Assembly (NCBI GenBank): GCA_043817715.1
Contig: JBDRGO010000043.1
Location: forward strand, 1 to 37,759
Origin: JAFGBZ01 sp043817715
GTDB lineage: Archaea > Iainarchaeota > Iainarchaeia > Iainarchaeales > JAFGBZ01
Reading direction: 5' to 3'
DNA length: 37,759 nt
Shown here: one piece after another, positions 8,381-16,205 of the stretch
How positions within the stretch are numbered: position 1 is the first letter of the stretch
How the letters are laid out: every line of letters starts with the position of its first letter
Notes under the pieces: generated by a model
Told to the model about the DNA's origin: nothing
Seen by the model: only the letters and a program-made list of their open reading frames with translations
Databases searched by the model: none
Made by a program: the position numbers and the translations under genes

Positions 8381-8600
8381 CCCTTGATTTATTGTCTTTT
8401 ACAGTATAACCTGTTTTCTCTATTTTTTCTATTATTTCATTAATACTTAAAATTTTTTCATCAAAAACAACTTCAATTATTTCTTTTTTAAAATCACCTG
8501 AAACACTTAAAATCCCTTTTAATTCCTCTAAATCCATTTTAATTAATGAAACACAACTATTGCAATGCATTCCTTTTACTTTCAGTTCAATTTCCTGCAT
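8361..8600 (-). CDS. copZ: HMA-domain copper chaperone, CopZ-like
   Basis: A single ferredoxin-like HMA domain of 79 residues with MHCNSC (C12, C15) in the metal-binding loop. Such proteins carry Cu(I) in the cytoplasm and pass it to CopA. GTGAT stands 5 bases before the ATG as a Shine-Dalgarno. It is first in the operon, and its end overlaps the next gene by 20 bases, indicating translational coupling. The charged tail DNKSRDDEIDF is an extension beyond the domain. Confidence 0.88.
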   Translation of the reverse strand: MQEIELKVKGMHCNSCVSLIKMDLEELKGILSVSGDFKKEIIEVVFDEKILSINEIIEKIEKTGYTVKDNKSRDDEIDF

Positions 8601-8623
8601 AAAATCACTGACTTAAAAGCAGC

Positions 8624-8654
8624 TGAAACCATTAATAGCAATTAGTGAAACCAT
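8624..8654. promoter_or_regulatory. Paired TGAAACCAT sites between divergent genes
   Basis: The 9-mer TGAAACCAT occurs at 8624-8632 and 8646-8654, 22 bp apart start to start, about two helical turns. It lies in the 113-bp gap between the copper operon and the divergent membrane regulator. This is the layout of a dimeric regulator's operator, but no binding protein is proven. Confidence 0.4.
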
Positions 8655-8681
8655 GGATTTTTGCGCCAGCACAGGCTTTTG

Positions 8682-8690
8682 CTTAAAAAG
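8682..8690 (+). promoter_or_regulatory. TATA-like box for the membrane regulator gene
   Basis: CTTAAAAAG lies 24-32 bases before the ATG at 8714, the expected spacing for a leaderless archaeal mRNA. It supports the ATG start over an upstream TTG at 8693. Confidence 0.4.
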
Positions 8691-8713
8691 AATTGGTTTC
8701 AAAAGATACTGAT

Positions 8714-9229
8714 ATGGAACTGAAAATTGATTTATCCAACAAAAGAACCATTGCAGGAATAATTGTTTTAGTATGCATTCTGGCAATGGTTTTTTACCTT
8801 CCGAGTATTTTAGAGCAGTCAAATCCTGATGTATGCACTATTGACGGAGTATGCCAGCATGAGGAAAGGCTTAATTTTCTTACCCAACTAATTCCTGTAT
8901 TCATTTTCGGCGGAATAATTATAGGCGCTGTTGTTTTCTTTTTCATGACTTCAAAGCTTGAAAATAAGCAGAAAGAAATGGAAAAAACAGTGAATGCATT
9001 AATCCAGTTTCTGAATAAGGATGAAAAAAGAGTTGTGGAAAAAATCCTTGAATCAAACGGAAAAATAATGCAGTCAGAAATTTCAAGAATTGAAGGAATC
9101 GGAAAATTAAAAAGCCACAGGATTCTGCAAAGGCTTTCGGACAGGAAAGTAATTGAAATTGAAAGGCACGGCAAAACAAATATAGTGAAATTAAGCAAAA
9201 ACATTCAGGAAGCGCTTCTGAACAAGTGA
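8714..9229 (+). CDS. Membrane-anchored winged-helix regulator
   Basis: 171 residues. Two membrane helices (about 12-30 and 57-78) flank a short external loop containing C41, C47 and H49 (CTIDGVCQHE). A coiled segment (KLENKQKEMEKTVNAL) then leads to a C-terminal winged helix (about 95-165) with MQSEISRIEGIGKLKSHRILQRLSD as the recognition region, split by a turn. A membrane sensor with a DNA-binding tail is the natural reading. It is divergent from the copper operon, so the Cys/His loop could sense copper or redox state; this is inference. It overlaps thiI by four bases (GTGA). Confidence 0.7.
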   Translation: MELKIDLSNKRTIAGIIVLVCILAMVFYLPSILEQSNPDVCTIDGVCQHEERLNFLTQLIPVFIFGGIIIGAVVFFFMTSKLENKQKEMEKTVNALIQFLNKDEKRVVEKILESNGKIMQSEISRIEGIGKLKSHRILQRLSDRKVIEIERHGKTNIVKLSKNIQEALLNK

Positions 9230-10515
9230 TTGAATTGATTTTAGTAATCCATTACAGCGAAATCGCTACAAAAGGAAAAAACAGGAATTTGTTTGAAAAC
9301 CAGTTAATGGATAATATAAGGAATTCCATGGGAAAAAATGTAAAAGTGTTTAAAAGATATGGAAAAATTTTATGTGAATCAGGTGAAGAAAGAAAAGGAA
9401 AAACAGAAAATGAATTGAAAAACAGAAAAAAAGAAAAAACTGAATTAAATGAAAAAACAAAAAAAAAAGAATTAAAAAAAGAAAATACAAAATTAACTGA
9501 ATTAAATGATGAAAAGCAAAAAAAAGAATTGGCTGAAATTTTAAAATTAATTCCAGGAATAGCCAATTTTTCTTTTGCAATGGAAGCAAAACTTGAAATA
9601 AAAGACATTGAAAAGAAATGCATTGAAATTTTGAAAGGAAAGGAATTCAATTCATTTAAAGTAAATGCTTCAAGGTCAAACAAAAACTTCAAATTAAATT
9701 CAATGGAATTAAACCAGAAATTGGGGGAGCACATAATAAATAAATTAAATAAAAAAGTTGACCTGCATTCCCCTGAATTAACTGTTTTTATTGAAGTCGG
9801 AGAAAAGGAGGCATTTGTTTACTGCGAGAAATTCTGCGGAGTAGGCGGACTGCCTGTGGGCAGTTCAGGAAAAGTAATTTCTTCCCTGTCAGGAGGAATT
9901 GATTCCCCTGTTGCATCATTCATGATGATGAAGCGAGGGTGCAAAGTTGTTTTTGCCCATGTATTCAACAAATCAATTGAAGGAAAAGCAGTGCTTTCAA
10001 AAATTGAGTCATTGGTGAAGGAACTGAATAAAATCCAATTGAATTCAAAATTATATGTAATTAAATTTGAGGAAATCCAGAAAGAACTAATTGCAAACAT
10101 TCCATCAAAATACAGAATGATTGCATATAGAAGGGCAATGATGAAATTAATGAATTTGATTGCGGAAAAGGAAAAAGCTAAGGCAGTTGTTACCGGCGAC
10201 AATGTCGGGCAGGTTGCATCCCAAACAATTGAAAACATTCAATGCATTTATGAAGCAAGCAAACTGCCTGTTTTGGCCCCATTAATCGGGTTCAATAAAG
10301 AGGAAATCATTGAATTATCTAAAAAAATCAAAACTTACGGGCATTCAATCCTGCCTTACCCTGACTGCTGTTCATTCATGATTGCAAAGCACCCTGAAAC
10401 AAAAGGCAGATTAATTGATTTGAAAAAATTAGAAGAAGGAATTCCTGAACTAAATGAATTGATTGAAAAAGCAGTAAAGGATGCGGAAATAAAAATAATT
10501 AATGAAACCTACTGA
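9226..10515 (+). CDS. thiI: tRNA 4-thiouridine synthase ThiI
   Basis: Makes s4U at position 8 of tRNA, and in many organisms also feeds thiamine thiazole synthesis. 429 residues: an N-terminal ferredoxin-like domain, a THUMP domain (about 115-200), and a PP-loop ATPase domain with SGGIDSP (222-228), GDNVGQVASQT and PLIGFNKEEI. The Cys pair in PDCCSF near the end fits the archaeal type; no rhodanese domain is present. Residues about 54-102 are an unusual Lys/Glu-rich insert inside the N-terminal domain. The start is a GTG overlapping the previous stop; a TTG three codons later is an alternative. Confidence 0.93.
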   Translation: MIELILVIHYSEIATKGKNRNLFENQLMDNIRNSMGKNVKVFKRYGKILCESGEERKGKTENELKNRKKEKTELNEKTKKKELKKENTKLTELNDEKQKKELAEILKLIPGIANFSFAMEAKLEIKDIEKKCIEILKGKEFNSFKVNASRSNKNFKLNSMELNQKLGEHIINKLNKKVDLHSPELTVFIEVGEKEAFVYCEKFCGVGGLPVGSSGKVISSLSGGIDSPVASFMMMKRGCKVVFAHVFNKSIEGKAVLSKIESLVKELNKIQLNSKLYVIKFEEIQKELIANIPSKYRMIAYRRAMMKLMNLIAEKEKAKAVVTGDNVGQVASQTIENIQCIYEASKLPVLAPLIGFNKEEIIELSKKIKTYGHSILPYPDCCSFMIAKHPETKGRLIDLKKLEEGIPELNELIEKAVKDAEIKIINETY

Positions 10516-10550
10516 AAAGCAAATTAAAAAGCGGAAATAAAAATAATTAA
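10483..10550 (+). repeat. Direct repeat of the thiI 3' end
   Basis: The 20-mer GCGGAAATAAAAATAATTAA at 10483-10502, inside the thiI C-terminus, recurs exactly at 10531-10550, after the stop. The 48-base offset preserves the reading frame, and the second copy ends in its own in-frame TAA. Confidence 0.8.
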
Positions 10551-10587
10551 ATAATCCAGAAACAGTATATCTTCAGGTGATTTTTTT

Positions 10588-10989
10588 ATGGATTTTGGAA
10601 AATTTGTTATTTCAGGAATTCTTGCAGGAATTGTTTTATTCATTGCAATGATGGTTTTTGGTTTCATTGTTCAGGCAGTAATGCCATATAATGCCATGGA
10701 ATTTGGGGGAATGCGTTCAGTTGATGACCCGTTAATGTGGCTGTTCTTTGTTTCGCCCTGGATTACAGGCTTTGCAATGGCATTGGTTTATCCGATGATT
10801 AAACTGGACGGTTCAGCAGCAAAAAAAGGAATAAGATTCGGCTTAATGGTCTGGGTTCTGTCAATAATTCCAAGCGCATTCATTGTTTTCACCAGCATGA
10901 ATTACCCTTTGGGTTTTACACTGGACCAGGTATTCGGAAATTTTTTCGGATTGGTTGCAGCAGGAATAATTATTGCAAAAATGATGTAA
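10588..10989 (+). CDS. Four-helix membrane protein, unknown
   Basis: 133 residues with about four hydrophobic helices (about 6-32, 49-68, 80-103 and 112-131). The last two helices are separated by a short loop. No catalytic residues or family motif recognised. An excellent Shine-Dalgarno, AGGTGAT, precedes the ATG by 7 bases. It follows thiI by 72 bases and could be cotranscribed. An 18-codon reading frame follows. Confidence 0.75.
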   Translation: MDFGKFVISGILAGIVLFIAMMVFGFIVQAVMPYNAMEFGGMRSVDDPLMWLFFVSPWITGFAMALVYPMIKLDGSAAKKGIRFGLMVWVLSIIPSAFIVFTSMNYPLGFTLDQVFGNFFGLVAAGIIIAKMM

Positions 10990-11029
10990 ATTGCGATGCA
11001 GAATAAGATTACTGCAAGGAGGAAAAAAA

Positions 11030-11086
11030 ATGGCTTGTGGAAGATGCAAACAAAAAAAAACAGCTAAAAAGAAAAAAGGAAAATAA
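11030..11086 (+). CDS. 18-residue CxxC, Lys-rich microprotein
   Basis: The frame encodes MACGRCKQKKTAKKKKGK. A strong Shine-Dalgarno, AAGGAGG, ends 7 bases before the ATG, which is the main reason to believe it is translated. It pairs a CxxC (C3, C6) with a basic tail, which could bind a metal or nucleic acid, but this is only suggestion. It follows the four-helix protein gene by 40 bases and is followed at once by a T-rich tract that would end transcription. It resembles in style the Lys-rich 28-residue gene at 37628. Confidence 0.5.
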   Translation: MACGRCKQKKTAKKKKGK

Positions 11087-11341
11087 ATTTTTTCTTTTAA
11101 TTTTTTTAATTCATTTTAATTTTTTTATTTAATTTTAATTTGCTTTATTTAATTTCTTTTTGATTTTATTTAATTTTAATTTACTTTTATTTAATTTCTT
11201 TTAAATTTTTTATTTAATTCCTTTCTGGTTTTTTATTTAATTTTATTTAATTCCACGTTATTTTTTAATTCCTTTTAATTTTTTATTTACTTTCTTTGCT
11301 TTTGCTTTTTTTTAATCTGATTTTTTTATATTTTTCCGGAT
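11087..11341. repeat. T-rich low-complexity tract with tandem units
   Basis: About 255 bases, nearly all T and A on the + strand, between the convergent microprotein and pcn genes. Two near-identical 41-bp units, 11123-11163 and 11164-11204, are built on TTTTATTTAATTTTAATTT. Degenerate partial units continue to about 11290. For forward transcripts the many U runs would act as archaeal terminators. No gene is visible. Confidence 0.7.
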
Positions 11342-12076
11342 TTAATCAGATTCAATTCTCGGCGCCAGAAAATAAGTGATTTTTGCCTTTCCAATTTCAT
11401 AATCCAGTTTAATCGGCGCATTGGATTTCATGCTTAAAACCAATTCTGTTCCCGCGCCCTTCAGCATATCAGTCAAATAATCCAATGGAAACATTGCTCT
11501 TGAATCTGCCTTTACCTTGAATTCCTGCATTTCTTTTTTGTCGGTTATGTTTTCAAGTTTTCCTTTGGATGAATTTGCCTTTACGCTCATCTGTGTTTCA
11601 TTGACTTCAATCAGAACATGGGTTGCAATTAACTGTGCGTCCTTTAATGCATCCCCTAAAACCCTTGAATTTAATTTAAGCACTGCATCAAAATCAATTT
11701 TCGGGGAAGGGATTTCGCCTGCAGAAACATCAATTAATGGAATTGAAAAGCTTCTGGTGGAACCGCCTTTAAATGTTATTTTCAAAGAGCTTTCCCCTTC
11801 AGGCAAATCAATTACCAAAGCATCATCTGATTTTGTCCTGCTCATTACCTGCGAAAAATAATCTAGGTCAAGCCCTAACCGGGTTTCTTTTTTTAAATCA
11901 AATTTTTTGAACCCTTCTTTGGGAAAAACAAAGTCAACCATTGAAATCTGGCTTGGGTCTGTTGCCTTCAGTTCCAAGCCCTTGTCATTTACAATTAATT
12001 CCGCTTCATCAATTAAAACGCTTATTGCATCAATGCATTTCTTGAAATCGCCTGCATTTTCCAGTTCAAGCCTCAT
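11342..12076 (-). CDS. pcn: DNA polymerase sliding clamp PCNA
   Basis: The ring-shaped processivity factor loaded by RFC; it tethers polymerase, ligase and nucleases to DNA. 244 residues, the normal length. Recognised by LELENAGDFKKCIDAISVL at the start, the GLELKATDPSQISMVDF region, the central LDLDYFSQVM and the C-terminal YEIGKAKITYFLAPRIE. GTGAT overlapping the previous stop serves as Shine-Dalgarno. It is last in the csl4-rpoL-peptidase cluster, 6 bases after the preceding gene. Confidence 0.96.
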   Translation of the reverse strand: MRLELENAGDFKKCIDAISVLIDEAELIVNDKGLELKATDPSQISMVDFVFPKEGFKKFDLKKETRLGLDLDYFSQVMSRTKSDDALVIDLPEGESSLKITFKGGSTRSFSIPLIDVSAGEIPSPKIDFDAVLKLNSRVLGDALKDAQLIATHVLIEVNETQMSVKANSSKGKLENITDKKEMQEFKVKADSRAMFPLDYLTDMLKGAGTELVLSMKSNAPIKLDYEIGKAKITYFLAPRIESD

Positions 12077-12082
12077 TTAAAA

Positions 12083-12400
12083 TCACTTTAATCTTTCTTG
12101 CTTTTCCAGTTCAATTATTTCATTCAGAATTTCAAGCTCTTTTTCGGAAACAACTTCAATATTCTTCACATTAAAGAATTCATCGTTATTATTATAAATC
12201 ATCTCCCCGATTGCCCTCACAAATTCATTTGCCCTGGCTTTGGACAAAGCCTTTTTTTCAATGAACACCAGCCTGATTTTTTCATTTGAAATAAGTTCAA
12301 GTTCCGCAACCGCCTCCGAGGAATTGAATGAAATTATTTTTCCATACAAAGCAGAAAGCTTTTTTTCAGGTAGTCCCTTCAAAGAAAAAAATTCATTCAT
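12083..12400 (-). CDS. Small unknown protein, possibly OB-fold
   Basis: 105 residues. The central part (ALYGKIISFNSSEAVAELEL, then IRLVF, and VRAIGEMIYNNNDEFFNVKNIEVV) has a strand pattern seen in OB-fold nucleic-acid binding proteins. The C-terminus is a charged helix rich in Glu. No known family is recognised; the OB-fold reading is inference. AGTGAT stands just before the ATG. It lies between signal peptidase and pcn, 10 and 6 bases from them, so it is firmly in this operon. Confidence 0.6.
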   Translation of the reverse strand: MNEFFSLKGLPEKKLSALYGKIISFNSSEAVAELELISNEKIRLVFIEKKALSKARANEFVRAIGEMIYNNNDEFFNVKNIEVVSEKELEILNEIIELEKQERLK

Positions 12401-12410
12401 TTAAATCACT

Positions 12411-13166
12411 TCAGGGAAAAATGCATTCCTGCCCTTTAGGACAGCCTGACAATAACAACAGCATATCATCAACAAGCAGAAGCTTAACATAGCCTATTAA
12501 TGGAATCATAAAAACCGCTTTTCCGTTCAGCTGTCCCTGCTGCAGCGGATATAATTCAATGCAGGGCTTTGCAGGAATTCCATTAATTACTTCCCCGCAG
12601 TCCTCGTCAACATTAGTATTAGTAATTTTATTGTCCCCTTTGGTTAAATAATAAGTCCCGTCCTGAACCTTTAATTTTGCAATTGCCCTGTGAATTATCG
12701 GCTTTCTTTTCAGAAATGAATTATAAACAATTATATCGCCTTCAGTATTCAGTTCAATTCTCTGGCCGTCAAAAAATTCAATTGCTTTTGTCTGCTTTGA
12801 AGAATCATTTTCATACCCCAATGATTTTGCAATTTCAGAATAAGAAACCCCTTTCAATGAACTTAAATTAAGTTCAACTTCCTGTGCATTAATTCCTTCA
12901 GGCCCAGCATTAACAATGAAAAGAACATCCCCTCTATGAAGAGAAGGCTCCATTGAACCGGAAACAACAACAACAATCGGGCTTACTGTCCCGAACAAAA
13001 AGCCCAGCAACTGGTATGCAATAAATGCAAAAACAAAGGCAGAAATTAAGTAAACAATCCAGTTAATTGTTTCGTTTTTTTTCGGATTAATTGCAGGCAA
13101 AACAAATTCATCCACATAAGTAAATGGATCCAGCCATCTGAGTTTTTTCCTTATTTTTTCAAACAT
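12411..13166 (-). CDS. Signal peptidase I, Sec11-like
   Basis: Cleaves secretory signal peptides at the outer face of the membrane. 251 residues with a helix at about 33-60. The catalytic Ser is S71 in SGSMEPSLHRGD. The general base is H159 (IIHRAI) as in archaeal and eukaryotic Sec11, not Lys. D178 is in TKGDN. Residues about 90-142 are an acidic insert between the Ser and His boxes. A second hydrophobic segment lies near the end (about 218-241), followed by two Cys. GGTG is the likely Shine-Dalgarno. Confidence 0.9.
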   Translation of the reverse strand: MFEKIRKKLRWLDPFTYVDEFVLPAINPKKNETINWIVYLISAFVFAFIAYQLLGFLFGTVSPIVVVVSGSMEPSLHRGDVLFIVNAGPEGINAQEVELNLSSLKGVSYSEIAKSLGYENDSSKQTKAIEFFDGQRIELNTEGDIIVYNSFLKRKPIIHRAIAKLKVQDGTYYLTKGDNKITNTNVDEDCGEVINGIPAKPCIELYPLQQGQLNGKAVFMIPLIGYVKLLLVDDMLLLLSGCPKGQECIFP

Positions 13167-13221
13167 TTAAAAAACACCAAGTTTTTTAAAATTAAATTGC
13201 TTGCAATTTAAATCACGGCAA

Positions 13222-13497
13222 TCAAAGGGCTTTTTTTAATTTTGCAGTGAATTCATCCAGTTCATCCTGGATTTCCTTTACTGCTGAACTCAGCGCCTTT
13301 ACAGGATCCTTTCCGCCTGCCATGCGCAGAACAAAAACAGAATCAGTATCCAAAGGATGGTTTAATTTATATGAAACAAATTCCACGTCCTTGCCTTCAA
13401 CAAGCTTTGCTTTCAGCAGATTGGGAACCGTATGCCTTTCCCCGATTAATTTGAATTCAATCAAAGATTTTTCCTTCGAAATTATTTCTATTTTCAT
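13222..13497 (-). CDS. rpoL: DNA-directed RNA polymerase subunit L (Rpo11)
   Basis: Forms the assembly platform with subunit D. 91 residues, the usual size. Diagnostic segments are GERHTVPNLLKAKL, VEFVSYKLNHPL and the helix DPVKALSSAVKEIQDELDEF. GAGGT lies 5 bases upstream of the ATG. Adjacent to csl4 (29-base gap), a familiar archaeal association. Confidence 0.95.
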   Translation of the reverse strand: MKIEIISKEKSLIEFKLIGERHTVPNLLKAKLVEGKDVEFVSYKLNHPLDTDSVFVLRMAGGKDPVKALSSAVKEIQDELDEFTAKLKKAL

Positions 13498-13526
13498 TTA
13501 ATGACCTCTTTTTATTTTACAATAAT

Positions 13527-14081
13527 TTATTTTACAATATAATCATTTGAAATTTTTCTTTTTTCAATGTTTCCGCATTCAACGCATTTAAGCGTTTTTT
13601 CCTCAAGCTTTAACGGCGAACGGCATTTAATGCAGTACGCCTTGACAACGCCAAGAAATGGCTCTTTAATTGACAAGTCAATTCCCTGCCTGCTTACCTC
13701 AACCACTTTTGCCTTAACATAATCCCCTAATCTTGCAACATCCTTCAATGAATCAACAAATGAATTGCTTACCTCAAAAATAAACAATGCTGCAGAACCC
13801 TGGACTGAAATTTTTTTTCCGTCTTTTTCTGCCTGAAACAAATGCAGAATAAGCATTTTTTCCTTTGCCATCATTACCCTGCCGAAAACAATCGCGCCCT
13901 TGTTTAATGAAATTTTTGAATTATTCCTTGAAACAATCACTTTTTTCTCTTTTAAATCAACCTGCTTTTCGCCTACAAGAAAGCTGTTAATGTTTCCTTT
14001 TTCATCAACAAAAACATTTTCATCAGGAAGGAATTCCTCTTCAGTGCATAAAAAAGAGCCTGGAAAAACTATTTCACCCAA
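13527..14081 (-). CDS. csl4: Exosome RNA-binding subunit Csl4
   Basis: A cap protein of the archaeal RNA exosome, which guides RNA to the Rrp41/42 core. 184 residues: N-terminal domain (PGSFLCTEEEFLPDENVF), a central S1 domain (about 64-140) and a C-terminal zinc ribbon with C150, C153, C166 and C169. The start is a TTG, supported by GGTGA at the right distance upstream. It heads the reverse-strand cluster running to pcn and is divergent from the SpoIIM-like gene. Confidence 0.93.
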   Translation of the reverse strand: MGEIVFPGSFLCTEEEFLPDENVFVDEKGNINSFLVGEKQVDLKEKKVIVSRNNSKISLNKGAIVFGRVMMAKEKMLILHLFQAEKDGKKISVQGSAALFIFEVSNSFVDSLKDVARLGDYVKAKVVEVSRQGIDLSIKEPFLGVVKAYCIKCRSPLKLEEKTLKCVECGNIEKRKISNDYIVK

Positions 14082-14127
14082 AATTAATTCACCTAAAAAA
14101 AAGAGTTTACTGCAATTCTCTTTTCAA

Positions 14128-14162
14128 CTTATATACTTAAAACTTAAGGAAATATATTTAAA
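14128..14162 (+). promoter_or_regulatory. TATA-like boxes for the SpoIIM-like gene
   Basis: CTTATATAC at 14128-14136 and AAATATATTTAAA at 14150-14162 lie upstream of the ATG at 14194. The second is at a distance suiting a short leader that carries the GGGGAG ribosome site at 14184-14189. Confidence 0.45.
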
Positions 14163-14193
14163 CCATGTTGACGCTTTCTTAAAGGGGAGTAAA

Positions 14194-15084
14194 ATGGTTC
14201 TGGAAGCAATATTTGACTCAATAACAGTCAAAAGGCACCCGTGGTTTGTTTTCTTTACTGCATTAATTGCTTCAAGCATAGCAATATGGCTTTCATATTA
14301 CACTTTTCCTGAAACCTCAAGCATTCTGGCCCTGGCATTTATTACCATTGCTTTTGTGCCGTTAATCCATTCAATGTTTGTTGAAGAAGAAGAAAAAGAA
14401 ATCCATATGAAAGGAAGCAGTTTTGGTTTTTTATTCAGGCACAAAAGCCTTATTTCAGTTTATGCATGGATTTTTTTGGGAATAATGTTTTCATATGTTT
14501 TCTGGTTTGCCGTACTGCCTGCAGCACAGCCTGATTACTGCATTTCAGGAAATTCAATTGAATGCATGCTTCCGACAAAAGACAAGGTTTTCATGGAGCA
14601 AAGCAAAACAATGACTGCAATAAGCGGAAAGGCAGTTTTGCATGGAAAAGCCGTGGGAGTCAATGAATGCAAAAACCCTGAAACAAAAAACATGTGGGCA
14701 TGCACTGAACTGATTTTCATGAACAATTCACTGGTAATGGGACTCGCAATTTTATTTTCATTTATATGGGGTGCAGGGGCAATATTTTTAATCGGATGGA
14801 ATGCATCAGTAATCGGTTCATTCATTGGATTTGAAGCAATATCCAGCCACAGCACCGCGGTCGCAAGATTTTTGAGCTATCTTCCGCATGGAACATTTGA
14901 AGTAATGGGTTATTTCATCGGGGCAATTGCAGGGGGAATAATTTCAATTGCAATAACAAAAAAGAAATACGGAAAACACGAATTCTCATTAATTGCAAGA
15001 GATGCATTAACATTAATTGTGATAGCTTATTGGGTTTTATTAATCGGAGCGGTTGTTGAAGCATGGCTGTTGGTGATGAGTTAA
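14194..15084 (+). CDS. SpoIIM-like (DUF95) membrane protein
   Basis: 296 residues with about six membrane helices. The C-terminal part has the family hallmark: FLIGWNASVIGSFIG, then LPHGTFEVMGYFIGAIAGGI. A long loop between helices contains four Cys (CISGNSIEC and later two), which could form disulfides outside the cell. Archaeal members are of unknown function; bacterial SpoIIM acts in cell-wall remodelling during engulfment. The start is chosen by GGGGAG upstream; a longer open frame runs further up but overlaps csl4. Confidence 0.85.
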   Translation: MVLEAIFDSITVKRHPWFVFFTALIASSIAIWLSYYTFPETSSILALAFITIAFVPLIHSMFVEEEEKEIHMKGSSFGFLFRHKSLISVYAWIFLGIMFSYVFWFAVLPAAQPDYCISGNSIECMLPTKDKVFMEQSKTMTAISGKAVLHGKAVGVNECKNPETKNMWACTELIFMNNSLVMGLAILFSFIWGAGAIFLIGWNASVIGSFIGFEAISSHSTAVARFLSYLPHGTFEVMGYFIGAIAGGIISIAITKKKYGKHEFSLIARDALTLIVIAYWVLLIGAVVEAWLLVMS

Positions 15085-15138
15085 TTTTTTACTGAAAATA
15101 AAAGAAACAAAAATAAAATTTTTTAATTGCTTATTACC

Positions 15139-16086
15139 TCACTTTTTCTTTAATTTCTTTCCAGTAAGTTTTTCAATTAACGGCGCATATTTTTCAAATG
15201 CTGAATCTAATTCGGTTTGAGAAATTGCTGTTTTTCCCCCGCCAACAAGCGATGCAAGGTTGGTTAATTCCATTGGGAAAATGAATTTGGTTGAAGGGGA
15301 ATCCCCTAATTTTTTCAATGCTTCAATGTAATAGTATGCAACTGCCTTGTCACTTAAGTGTTCTGCAGCTTCTTTTACTGCATTAATTTCTGCTTTTGTT
15401 GCTTCAGCTAAATGCAATCTGGCAGTCATTCTGGATAAAGCTGCTTTTTCTTCATGCATTGCAGTTAAAACTGCTTCAGGAATATCCAAGTCTTTTATTT
15501 CTGCTGCTTCAATTGCAATACCCCAGTTTTTGGAAACTTTTTCCAAAGCAGTAATCAATTTATTGTTCAATTCATCGATGTTTGAAATTGCCTCGCTTAA
15601 AGTCATTGAACCAATAATGTTTCTTACTGTTGCAATAACATATAATTCTGTTGCAGAAACATAATTTTCAACTTCAACAACTGAATTAATTACTGCGTCC
15701 TTGTCTTTTTTCACTTTCAAATAAATTACTGCATCAACCCTTAATTCAATATTGTCTTTTGTTACTACGTCCTGCTTTGCCACATCAATTGTCTTGACCC
15801 TTAAATCAACTTTAGTAAAATCCTCAATCATAGGAATAAGAAAAGCCCATCCTGGGCCTCCGACTCTTCTGACTTTTCCAAAACGAAAAATCACCGCCCT
15901 TTCATAATCCTTTAAAAAAATAATGAACGGAAACTTAATTATTACTGCAAGAACAATTAAAATCAGCAGAACCCAAACCCAGTTTTCAGTTAACTGGTCC
16001 CTGAACAAAACCAGCAATAAAATAAATGCAATCAAAATAAGCAGTATAATCAGAAAAATTCCTTTTTTTGTCTGGCTTTTACTCAC
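15139..16086 (-). CDS. Stomatin/prohibitin-like (SPFH) membrane protein
   Basis: 315 residues: two N-terminal hydrophobic helices (about 9-28 and 36-57), then an SPFH domain with YERAVIFRFGKVRRVGGPGW and KVDLRVKTIDV, a coiled helix (about 215-260) and a C-terminal oligomerisation tail. Such proteins form membrane scaffolds; archaeal ones are often partnered with an NfeD protease, which is not in this window. The start is GTG with GTGAT upstream. Divergent from the DUF373 gene. Confidence 0.9.
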   Translation of the reverse strand: MSKSQTKKGIFLIILLILIAFILLLVLFRDQLTENWVWVLLILIVLAVIIKFPFIIFLKDYERAVIFRFGKVRRVGGPGWAFLIPMIEDFTKVDLRVKTIDVAKQDVVTKDNIELRVDAVIYLKVKKDKDAVINSVVEVENYVSATELYVIATVRNIIGSMTLSEAISNIDELNNKLITALEKVSKNWGIAIEAAEIKDLDIPEAVLTAMHEEKAALSRMTARLHLAEATKAEINAVKEAAEHLSDKAVAYYYIEALKKLGDSPSTKFIFPMELTNLASLVGGGKTAISQTELDSAFEKYAPLIEKLTGKKLKKK

Positions 16087-16205
16087 TTTAAATCACTTAT
16101 AATAATAACTAATATTAATAAATACTTAAATGATTATATTTAAATATTCGGTTAAAGCAAATTGAACCAAAAACAGGGATTAATCCCTAAAATTAAGGTT
16201 TTAAA

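Noticed and set aside
9252..9734. Reverse-strand Phe/Ser-rich frames opposite thiI and other genes
   Set aside because: They are antisense shadows of Lys/Glu-rich genes, with low-complexity products and no start signals.
13900..14193. N-terminal extension of the SpoIIM-like protein
   Set aside because: The open frame continues upstream, but it overlaps csl4 on the other strand, lacks a ribosome site, and GGGGAG marks the ATG at 14194.
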